Source of the DNA: JAHRVQ01 sp964548025
GTDB lineage: Bacteria > Pseudomonadota > Gammaproteobacteria > Pseudomonadales > Azotimanducaceae
Direction of reading: 5' to 3'
DNA length: 64,000 nt
NCBI GenBank assembly: GCA_964548025.1
Contig: CAZJRI010000004.1
Location: 1 to 64,000 of the forward strand
The notes under the pieces are model-generated. The model had not been told where the DNA came from. It ran no database searches and saw only the letters and a list, made by a program, of their open reading frames with translations. Below, piece after piece: positions 43,230 through 50,327 of this stretch (position 1 is its first letter; each line of letters starts with the position of its first letter). The translations under genes were made by a program, and so were the position numbers.

Positions 43230-45134
43230 CTAGTGCTTAACAAGTACCTCTTCAACACCAAGTAGAAATTCTTTGGTATTGATTGGCTTTGCCATATAGG
43301 CCTTTATGCCGTACTGGTTAATATTGGATTCATCAACGACATCGCTATAACCGGTGCAGAGAATAATAGGCAGCTCTGCTCTTAAGGTCAGCATTTTCGC
43401 CGAGAGTTGCACACCGCTCAACCCGGGCATTGTCTGATCTGTGATGACCAGATCGAAATCTGCAGGCGAAGCACTGAACAAATCCCAGGCTTCATAACTA
43501 TCTGATGCTACGGTTACCCGATAACCTTTCTTCTGCAGAAGCTCTCGCAGGAAATAAACAAGCGATACCTCATCGTCAACAACAAGAATGTGCTTCTCTG
43601 CATTTGAAGGTTCCTCCGTCACATCCAGAAGGGGTTCAACCGATGGTCTTATACCGTAATTATCTGAGGGTTTAACGAAGAAACGAATCTCTGAACCGTC
43701 CTGTGGAATCGAATCGGCTTTGATATGCCCGCCCTGTCTGTGGATCATGCCATGAACCATAGCGAGTCCCATGCCCGAGCCCTCGTCCTTGGTCGTTACA
43801 TAGGGCTCAAAAATCCGCTTGGCAATCTCCTGATTGATACCTCTACCCGTATCTTCCAGGGATAGCTCTACGTATTCACCGGAAAATTCCTCATGACATG
43901 AATCGCAGTAATCGTGTCTTATCACTCTCGTGCGCCCGCGAATAAAGATAGTACCTCCGTCCGGCATCGCATCACGTGAATTGATACAAACGTTTACGAT
44001 CATTTGCTGGAGGAAATTTCTGTCAATAAAAACCTCGGGTAGATCCTCATCAAGATCAATTCGAATCTCAATGGAACTCGGTAAAGAGGCCCTTAGCATT
44101 TTTACTATCTTCTTGACCTCAGGCATCAATTCAACATTTTGGGGTTCAATCTGATCGCTGCGACTGAAAGTGAGCATCTTCGAAACGAGATCCCTTGCTC
44201 TTCTGCCTCCCTGGTAAATCTCCTGGAGAAACGTTGCCAGCTTTGGATCCCTGTCGGACGCTGTTTCCATCAACGCAAGTTCGGCGTATCCCATGATACT
44301 CGTCAGGATATTGTTGAAATCATGGGCGATGCCACCAGCGAGTTCACCAATTGCTTCCATTTTCTGAACACGCAATACCTTCATCTCGAGTTCCTGACGA
44401 TTCTTGATCTCTTCGACTCGCTCGGTGATTTCCTCTATTGAACCATTCAGACGTGTTACATGGCCATGGGAGTCAATATTCGCGATTTGTCCACGGACAG
44501 ACAGCCACCGCGTATTACCTTTCAAATCAGTCAACTGAAATTCCTTCAGGAAAAACTCAGCCTCTTTAAGAAATAAACGCCTGCAACCATCTCTCAAAAG
44601 CAACATTTGTGTTGGCAGGATGTTTTTTGCCTTGCCGAAGTCAACTTCGGTTTCATTGAAACCCAATACTGCAGCAACTCTGGCACTCAGATTGAAACTG
44701 TTGGTAAGAAGGTCATAACTCCAGACAGACGGTAGCAAGGTATCTGGCACCGGATCTTTTTTGCCAGTCGATTGCGAGCTTATTACAGCGCCAGTGAATG
44801 ATCCGTCTTGCGAGTATCTGCTTTGAATGACCCAGGACTGTTCGTTAGGAATTTCAAAGTATATAAATTCGTGACCATCCTGAATCTTTTGGAACTGCTG
44901 GAAAACTTCTGGTTGAGTCGAGAAGATCTCCTCTATATTTTTTCCCCGAACATCACCGAAGGCTTCAGTAACCCTTTCGTTTGACCACTGGCAATTTGCC
45001 TGACCATCGACTTCAATAATAAACTCGCCTTGTTTTCCCTCCTCTTGAGCTTCCGTCGTGTTATCGGAAATTGACACATCTGAATCATCTAACAAATGGT
45101 CAGTGCTTAATCCTTTACTGCGAAGATTTTCCAT
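43230..45134 (-). CDS. Soluble hybrid sensor histidine kinase / response regulator
   Basis: 634 residues with no membrane segment. Two PAS-like regions (about 35-120 and 135-245), HisKA with H271 (GGIAHDFNNIL), HATPase with N385, the DTGRGI box and GSGMGL, then a C-terminal receiver domain (about 515-634) with D520/D521, phosphoacceptor D566 and K616. An insertion between N and G boxes carries CDSC (C410/C413). A cytoplasmic signal such as redox state is plausible. It is divergent from the SDR gene at 45338; no separate output regulator is adjacent. Confidence 0.92.
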   Translation of the reverse strand: MENLRSKGLSTDHLLDDSDVSISDNTTEAQEEGKQGEFIIEVDGQANCQWSNERVTEAFGDVRGKNIEEIFSTQPEVFQQFQKIQDGHEFIYFEIPNEQSWVIQSRYSQDGSFTGAVISSQSTGKKDPVPDTLLPSVWSYDLLTNSFNLSARVAAVLGFNETEVDFGKAKNILPTQMLLLRDGCRRLFLKEAEFFLKEFQLTDLKGNTRWLSVRGQIANIDSHGHVTRLNGSIEEITERVEEIKNRQELEMKVLRVQKMEAIGELAGGIAHDFNNILTSIMGYAELALMETASDRDPKLATFLQEIYQGGRRARDLVSKMLTFSRSDQIEPQNVELMPEVKKIVKMLRASLPSSIEIRIDLDEDLPEVFIDRNFLQQMIVNVCINSRDAMPDGGTIFIRGRTRVIRHDYCDSCHEEFSGEYVELSLEDTGRGINQEIAKRIFEPYVTTKDEGSGMGLAMVHGMIHRQGGHIKADSIPQDGSEIRFFVKPSDNYGIRPSVEPLLDVTEEPSNAEKHILVVDDEVSLVYFLRELLQKKGYRVTVASDSYEAWDLFSASPADFDLVITDQTMPGLSGVQLSAKMLTLRAELPIILCTGYSDVVDESNINQYGIKAYMAKPINTKEFLLGVEEVLVKH

Positions 45135-45263
45135 CGTTTAGTCAGCTAATTAATACGGGAGTGGACCGGGGAAAGAAATCATCGCTGGTAACGTCTTCAG
45201 TTGCAACCGCATTTTTAGATAATAAGATCTTTTTTTCTATTGCTTTATATAGCGAAACCTAAT

Positions 45264-45280
45264 TTTGCTGATTCAGCAAA
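45264..45280. promoter_or_regulatory. 17-bp palindrome upstream of SDR gene
   Basis: TTTGCTGA-T-TCAGCAAA, 8-bp arms with one central base, 58 bp before the SDR start in the 203-bp gap shared with the hybrid kinase. Operator-like; the binding protein is unknown. Confidence 0.4.
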
Positions 45281-45337
45281 TCTTTCAGTACTATCTGAAA
45301 TATGAGACTCTTTGGATTATTTCGAAAAGGAACATTA

Positions 45338-46111
45338 ATGGATATTAAAGATAAAGTTGCGATTGTAACCGGTGGTGCCAGTGGAATTGGTCGAGCCATG
45401 GCGGAACGATTTATTACTGACGGTGCAAGGCAAGTTGTCGTCGCTGATCTACAGGCTGATCAACTTCACACAGTAGCTGAAGAATTAGGTGCCCAGGCGA
45501 TAGAAACAGATGTGGCGGATGAACAGCAGGTGATAAACCTGATTCGCCAGGTGGAATCGGCTCACGGTCAGATTGACCTGCTCTGTAATAATGCCGGTAT
45601 TGGTGTTGGGGGTGGACCGGAAACTTCCAACGAGGACTGGCAGCGAATATGGGATATCAATTTGATGGCACATGTATATGCGACCCGTGCCGCGCTGCCA
45701 GATATGCTTCGAAGAGGAGACGGTTATATCATCAACACTGCTTCAGCAGCCGGTTTGCTGACGCAGATTGGTAGCGCGCCTTATGCTGTAACCAAACATG
45801 CCGCTGTTGCTTATGCGGAATGGCTTGCAATTACTTATGGGGGGCGTGGTATCAAGGTCTCTGCACTCTGCCCACAGGCTGTTCGTACAGCAATGACTGA
45901 AAATACAGAAAACGGTGGTGTCGCTGGTATAGACGGGATGATGGAGCCGGAAGTACTTTGTGACTTTGTGATGGAAGCAATTGCAGGCGAAACCTTTCTA
46001 ATACTCCCTCATCCTGAGGTCCTCACTTACATGCGTCGTAAGACAGACGATTACGACCGCTGGATCGGTGGTATGAAACGGTTGCAGGAAAGATTTGGCG
46101 AGCAGTCATAG
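45338..46111 (+). CDS. Short-chain dehydrogenase/reductase
   Basis: 257 residues from the ATG at 45338, with AAAAGG upstream; an ATG at 45302 is less likely. Classical SDR: cofactor motif TGGASGIG, NNAG, catalytic Ser in TASAAG and Tyr/Lys in YAVTKHA. VVADLQ after beta-2 suggests NAD(H) preference. Substrate unknown. It is followed by the metA promoter. Confidence 0.9.
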   Translation: MDIKDKVAIVTGGASGIGRAMAERFITDGARQVVVADLQADQLHTVAEELGAQAIETDVADEQQVINLIRQVESAHGQIDLLCNNAGIGVGGGPETSNEDWQRIWDINLMAHVYATRAALPDMLRRGDGYIINTASAAGLLTQIGSAPYAVTKHAAVAYAEWLAITYGGRGIKVSALCPQAVRTAMTENTENGGVAGIDGMMEPEVLCDFVMEAIAGETFLILPHPEVLTYMRRKTDDYDRWIGGMKRLQERFGEQS

Positions 46112-46122
46112 TCACTCAGTTA

Positions 46123-46150
46123 TTGAATTTCCACTCAATATTCCTATAAT
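46123..46150 (+). promoter_or_regulatory. Sigma-70 promoter for metA
   Basis: TTGAAT (46123-46128), 16-nt spacer, perfect TATAAT (46145-46150). Predicted start near 46157, directly before the SAM-II aptamer. Confidence 0.75.
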
Positions 46151-46162
46151 ACGCCGGACTAA

Positions 46163-46212
46163 TGCGCCGATTTGAATTCAGCTTGCGGGCGCCTGATAAA
46201 TACCGCTAAAGA
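46163..46212 (+). promoter_or_regulatory. SAM-II riboswitch (metA leader)
   Basis: The aptamer matches the SAM-II consensus: P1 GCGCC (46164-46168) with GGCGC (46188-46192), the conserved GATTTGA, GCTTGC, TGATAAAT and GCTAAAG blocks. The pseudoknot strand ATTT (46170-46173) can pair with AAAT (46198-46201). It lies upstream of metA, the usual target. Binding of S-adenosylmethionine should lower metA expression. Confidence 0.93.
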
Positions 46213-46222
46213 GAGCCGAAAA

Positions 46223-46256
46223 GCCTACTTTAGCTAGATTGAGTAGGTTTTTTTTT
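46223..46256 (+). terminator. Riboswitch-controlled terminator before metA
   Basis: CCTACT (46224-46229) pairs with AGTAGG (46242-46247), followed by nine T. CTTTAGC (46228-46234) in its 5' arm and loop is complementary to the aptamer core GCTAAAG (46205-46211), forming a possible antiterminator. Confidence 0.8.
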
Positions 46257-46281
46257 GCCTACGCGTTTTGGGGTAGAACTT

Positions 46282-47232
46282 ATGCCAATTAGAATTCCAG
46301 ATAACTTACCGGCAACACAAGTGCTGCAAAGGGAAAACATCTTCTGCATGTCTGACAAAGATGCCGAACAACAGGATATCCGACCTCTGAAAATCGTGCT
46401 TCTAAACTTGATGCCCAAGAAGATAGAAACGGAAATTCACCTGCTGCGTATGCTCACTAACTCGCCGATCCAGATGGATATAGAGTTGATGAGGATTAAT
46501 GACAGACCATCAAAAAATACCCCTATCGAACATATGGAAACATTTTACAAGACGTTCGACGATATTCGGGAACACAAATATGATGGCATGATCATCACGG
46601 GTGCACCACTCGGTCAAAAGGCGTTCTCTGATGTTTCATTCTGGGATGATATGAAAGAGATTATTGACTGGACGACTGGTCACGTTACCTCGACCATGTT
46701 TCTGTGCTGGGGAGTACAGGCTGCGATGTATCATCTATACAACATTGAAAAGAGATTGCTTTCAAAAAAAATCTCCGGTGTTTACCCACACCACCTGGTA
46801 AAGCCTCTATCGCCCATCGTCAGAGGTTTTGATGATGTCTTTGACTCACCACATTCCAGGTATGCTGAGGTGCCCTACGCTGATATAGAAGCACACAAAG
46901 AACTTGAAATAATTGCAGCATCAGAGATTGCAGGCGCTTATATCATTGCACGCAAAGATGGCAGGCAGCTTTTTGTTACCGGCCATTCGGAATATGAACC
47001 CCTGTGTCTCAAGAGTGAATACGATCGAGATATTGAGGCTGGTGTTGCTGCTGAACTACCGGAAAACTACTTCCCTCAAGATGATCCGAATAGAGATCCC
47101 ATCGTTACCTGGAAAAGCCACGGGAATCTGTTGTTCTCCAACTGGCTGAACTACTACGTTTACCAATTGACGCCATTTGATGAAAGTAAGATCGGAGAAT
47201 CAATTGATGCAACAAACATGCAAATGGCGTAA
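46282..47232 (+). CDS. metA: Homoserine O-succinyltransferase MetA
   Basis: 316 residues from ATG 46282; 46255 lies in the T-run and is not a real start. Catalytic triad C142 (MFLCWG), H235 and E237 (GHSEYE). Residue 111 is Gly (GAPLGQ), the residue associated with succinyl-CoA use, rather than the Glu of acetyl-transferring MetA. It commits homoserine to methionine synthesis. Expression is under the SAM-II riboswitch just upstream. No metB/metZ is in the window. Confidence 0.95.
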   Translation: MPIRIPDNLPATQVLQRENIFCMSDKDAEQQDIRPLKIVLLNLMPKKIETEIHLLRMLTNSPIQMDIELMRINDRPSKNTPIEHMETFYKTFDDIREHKYDGMIITGAPLGQKAFSDVSFWDDMKEIIDWTTGHVTSTMFLCWGVQAAMYHLYNIEKRLLSKKISGVYPHHLVKPLSPIVRGFDDVFDSPHSRYAEVPYADIEAHKELEIIAASEIAGAYIIARKDGRQLFVTGHSEYEPLCLKSEYDRDIEAGVAAELPENYFPQDDPNRDPIVTWKSHGNLLFSNWLNYYVYQLTPFDESKIGESIDATNMQMA

Positions 47233-47265
47233 CAAGAGTTAAGCGGGATTTCAGTGCAGATCATG

Positions 47266-47298
47266 AGTAACGGCTCCGAAGAACAGAGAGCCGTTACT
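47266..47298. terminator. Stem-loop between convergent metA and SDR
   Basis: AGTAACGGCTC (47266-47276) pairs with GAGCCGTTACT (47288-47298), 11 bp with an 11-nt loop. There is no T-run, so it may stabilise 3' ends or be a factor-dependent terminator. Confidence 0.5.
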
Positions 47299-47305
47299 GT
47301 ACTCA

Positions 47306-48112
47306 CTAGCAGGCAAGGTCAGCAGGATCGAGTTTGTAGTCCTTCAGGACGTCTGCCGCATAGGTGATCTTCCCCGTAATATCCCCCGGATCACCATGTA
47401 CCAGACGCAGGCAGGCTTCTGCCATATGCTCGACAGGCGTGATCATTTCTTTTGGGGTTTCATCCGTAATCAGATTGTGATGAACAACACCAGGTGTAGC
47501 AACCAGCCCTGGTGATATTACATTAACACCAATATGATTCTCATACACCTCAGATGCGAGGCCAGTGGTAAACCGTTCCAAAGCGGCTTTGCACATCCCA
47601 TAAACCGTACCACCTCTACCCGGAGCGTTTTTTGCGGGATGCAGGGCTGCATGGGAGGATATATTCAGTATCCAGCCCGATTCACGTTCAATCATCCCCG
47701 GCAGACATAACTGTGCAAGATGGAATGGCGCATATACCTGTACCTCCATCATCAGGTTGTATTGTTTTTTCTTGAACTGCTCCACGGGTATGAAATAGGT
47801 AATTGCCGCGTTATTTACAAGGATATCAACAGCGCCAAAGACCTCCTCGGTTTCTTTGATCAGATTCTCCCGATGGTCCTCAACCGCCAGGTCACACCTG
47901 ACAGCATGGGCTTCTCCACCAGCCTCCTTAATTCGATGCGTGACGGAATTAATACTGCCGTCCAATATGTGATCGCCCTCTTCCAGCGTTCTGGCAGATA
48001 CGACCACTCTTGCTCCTTCCATTGCCAGACGAATTGCGATTGCTTCGCCAATTCCCCGACTTGCACCAGTTACAACTGCTGTCTTTCCTGCTAGTAAGCC
48101 ATCTTTGTTCAT
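47306..48112 (-). CDS. Short-chain dehydrogenase/reductase
   Basis: 268 residues from ATG 48112, with GGGGAG upstream; an upstream start at 48160 is not supported. Motifs TGASRGIG, NNAA, catalytic Ser in ISSHAA and YGMCKAA. A basic residue region after beta-2 (VSARTLEEG) suggests NADP(H). The C-terminal part has a long loop and ends KLDPADLAC. Substrate unknown. Convergent with metA. Confidence 0.9.
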   Translation of the reverse strand: MNKDGLLAGKTAVVTGASRGIGEAIAIRLAMEGARVVVSARTLEEGDHILDGSINSVTHRIKEAGGEAHAVRCDLAVEDHRENLIKETEEVFGAVDILVNNAAITYFIPVEQFKKKQYNLMMEVQVYAPFHLAQLCLPGMIERESGWILNISSHAALHPAKNAPGRGGTVYGMCKAALERFTTGLASEVYENHIGVNVISPGLVATPGVVHHNLITDETPKEMITPVEHMAEACLRLVHGDPGDITGKITYAADVLKDYKLDPADLAC

Positions 48113-48310
48113 TGTTACTCCCCGGTAAGTCTTTGATCCTGATTTCGCCCTGACTGACATTCTGTCATGTGGACATTCAAGTCAGCCATCTTACACTGAT
48201 TGATATCATCTGGTTTGCTTCAGCAACTTGTTTTTTGCTGGGGAAGGTCAAAATCCCGTCATCAGGCTACACTTAATTTATCTCATGCCCGGAACCAGGA
48301 ATTACGAGAA

Positions 48311-48323
48311 TTGCCATTGGCAA
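48311..48323. promoter_or_regulatory. 13-bp palindrome in the 48113-48457 gap
   Basis: TTGCCA-T-TGGCAA, operator-like, about 135 bp before the cyclic-nucleotide-binding gene. A smaller inverted repeat TGACA-TTC-TGTCA lies at 48155-48167. Otherwise the 345-bp divergent gap shows no gene, and no double-glycine precursor peptide. Confidence 0.3.
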
Positions 48324-48457
48324 CCCGCACGAGTATCAGCTAATAGATTCTCAAACCTGGCAATTTGCATCGGCTCTGACGTTTGCTAAGAAAATGTCAT
48401 TTCCGGCCATGAAGTAATCGGCCTACATATAGTTTGCAAAATAGGTACTAAACGACG

Positions 48458-48937
48458 ATGAAAAGACTTAATCCGATCACCAGTTTAAAGGCGCTGGAAA
48501 TATTGAATAAGGTGCACTTTTTCGACAACCTGGGCGGAGAAGAAAAAGATGTGCTTACCGGATTTCATTCCCATTTTTTTCTTACCCCCAAGGGAGAAGC
48601 GATTATCAATCAGGGTGGGCATGATCAATCATTTTACGTATTACTCACTGGTAAGGTATCAGTGCGCAGACAAGACACGGTAAAACCACTTGCAACTCTC
48701 CTGCCTGGCGATTGCTTCGGAGAAGTATCTTTTTTGACGAGTTCTCCCAGGACCACATCTGTGGTCGCCGAGAGCAATTGCATTGTGTTTGAGATAGACA
48801 AACCCACCCTTAATCACCTGGATGTCGCAATTCGGGAGAAGCTGAAGGACAACATCATTAAAGTCCTGGTAAAGCGGCTGGATCATATGAATGAAACCGT
48901 CGCACGCTTAAGTATCAAGAATGCCCAGAGCGCCTGA
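48458..48937 (+). CDS. Cyclic-nucleotide-binding domain protein
   Basis: 159 residues consisting of one CAP_ED domain (about 15-135) with the phosphate-binding cassette region FGEVSFLTSSPRTTSVVA and no DNA-binding HTH after it, so it is not a Crp-type regulator. The cassette arginine is R97-like (SPRT). It probably binds cAMP/cGMP or a related ligand and acts by protein contact. It precedes the HlyD/ABC exporter genes by 163 bp; a regulatory link is only inference. Confidence 0.85.
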   Translation: MKRLNPITSLKALEILNKVHFFDNLGGEEKDVLTGFHSHFFLTPKGEAIINQGGHDQSFYVLLTGKVSVRRQDTVKPLATLLPGDCFGEVSFLTSSPRTTSVVAESNCIVFEIDKPTLNHLDVAIREKLKDNIIKVLVKRLDHMNETVARLSIKNAQSA

Positions 48938-49100
48938 CAGCAGATATTCATAATCCCTCCCCTTGATGACCAGGGGCTGGCTACCAGATTACTGCCACGC
49001 CAAACATTAGAGATCTCGCACGACCAACAGAGTCATCCAATCTAGCGACCGATCGTCTTTGCATTCACGCTACGAATCCTAAATAAGTCAGAGAGTCTGG

Positions 49101-50327
49101 ATGCAAAACTCGCTGTTCAGAAGTGAGTCAGTCGCTTACCTGTCGAAAGGTGATCTTGGAAAGTTGCGACTGATATCCCCGCCTGGTTCGACTGTTATAA
49201 CCTCTGTAATGGCGCTGCTACTGCTACTGGGCCTGTATTTTCTCTTTGGTCAGCCATTTGCCAGGAAGGCATCAGTCAGCGGATATCTGCATGCCAATGT
49301 AATGCGGGTCTCACCCGAGAAGAACGGAACGCTTACCAGTATTTATGTTAATAGAGGTGAACCGGTCAGATCCGGCGATCCAATCGCCGAAATTCAATCA
49401 AGGGCTTCCCAGCCCGAGGCCCATGCTGAATCATATGACATCCTGATGGCAGGTATTGAATCCCAGATTCAGTCAGTTCGCAGCATCCACCAGCAGAATA
49501 CCCGGCAACTGGCTGTTGGTATTCATCAGCATAAAAAATCAATCCTGCGACAGGAGGAGATCAGAGTAATTCGCACAACCAGGCTGAAGAGATTAAAGGA
49601 CAATCTGGAAATTGCCAGGCCCCTCTTTAGTCAGGGGTACTTGTCGAGGTTGGAATGGGGCGGCATTCAGGATGATTTTCTATTTGCTCAGCAGGAGCTT
49701 GAAGAACTGGAGGAGAGGATGGAACGCAGCAGATTTGAGCTCGCTCAGAAGGAGATCGAGAGACAAAACCTGGATGAAGAACATGTCGTGGACCTGCTGC
49801 AAATTGATGAAAAGAAAACGCATCTATCCCTGAACAGGGATAAATGGTTGGCCGACAGTCGTCAGGTCATTTACTCACCTGTTGATGGTCAGGTCGCAAC
49901 CATATTCAAGCATCCCGGTGAAGTTGTTGTGACGAAAGAATCAATTCTCAGCCTCATGCCCGATTCTGAATCAATTCAGGCGAGACTTCTGATTCCTGGT
50001 CACTCAATAGGATTCATACAACCGGGGCAACACGTCAGTATCAGGTACGATACTTTTCCCCATTTGAAGTTCGGTTCACATGAAGGCCGCGTACTATCTG
50101 TTAGCAGTCACCAAATCCTGCCTCAGGACTTACCGCTTGAAGTCCCCGGGGGTGAAATCTATTTCCTTGTGGCCGTTGAGCTACCCAGTCATACGGTTTC
50201 AGCCTACGGGATCGTCAATCCTCTCAGGCCGGGAATGACCTTAACCGCTGACATCATTCTTGATGCACGAACTCTCTTCGAGTGGCTGTTCGAACCATTA
50301 CTCGCTTCCGGGTATGTGCATGTTTGA
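49101..50327 (+). CDS. HlyD-family periplasmic adaptor
   Basis: 408 residues: a short cytoplasmic N-terminus, one membrane segment (about 33-51), lipoyl-like half (SGYLHANVMRVSPEKNG), a long coiled-coil hairpin (about 110-245) and a C-terminal beta barrel (IYSPVDGQVATIFKHPGE, in part). It should bridge the inner-membrane ABC exporter to an outer-membrane channel in type I secretion of peptides. It overlaps the ABC gene by 8 bp if the latter starts at 50320. No TolC homologue is in the window. Confidence 0.88.
   Translation: MQNSLFRSESVAYLSKGDLGKLRLISPPGSTVITSVMALLLLLGLYFLFGQPFARKASVSGYLHANVMRVSPEKNGTLTSIYVNRGEPVRSGDPIAEIQSRASQPEAHAESYDILMAGIESQIQSVRSIHQQNTRQLAVGIHQHKKSILRQEEIRVIRTTRLKRLKDNLEIARPLFSQGYLSRLEWGGIQDDFLFAQQELEELEERMERSRFELAQKEIERQNLDEEHVVDLLQIDEKKTHLSLNRDKWLADSRQVIYSPVDGQVATIFKHPGEVVVTKESILSLMPDSESIQARLLIPGHSIGFIQPGQHVSIRYDTFPHLKFGSHEGRVLSVSSHQILPQDLPLEVPGGEIYFLVAVELPSHTVSAYGIVNPLRPGMTLTADIILDARTLFEWLFEPLLASGYVHV

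Noticed and set aside
43870..43920. CDSCH in the hybrid kinase as a c-type haem-binding motif
   Set aside because: The protein has no signal peptide or membrane segment, so covalent haem attachment in the periplasm is not possible; the motif lies within the HATPase domain.
48938..49100. Double-glycine precursor peptide next to the C39 exporter
   Set aside because: Both flanks (48113-48457, 48938-49100, 52450-52523) were read; no short frame with a GG/GA leader was found.
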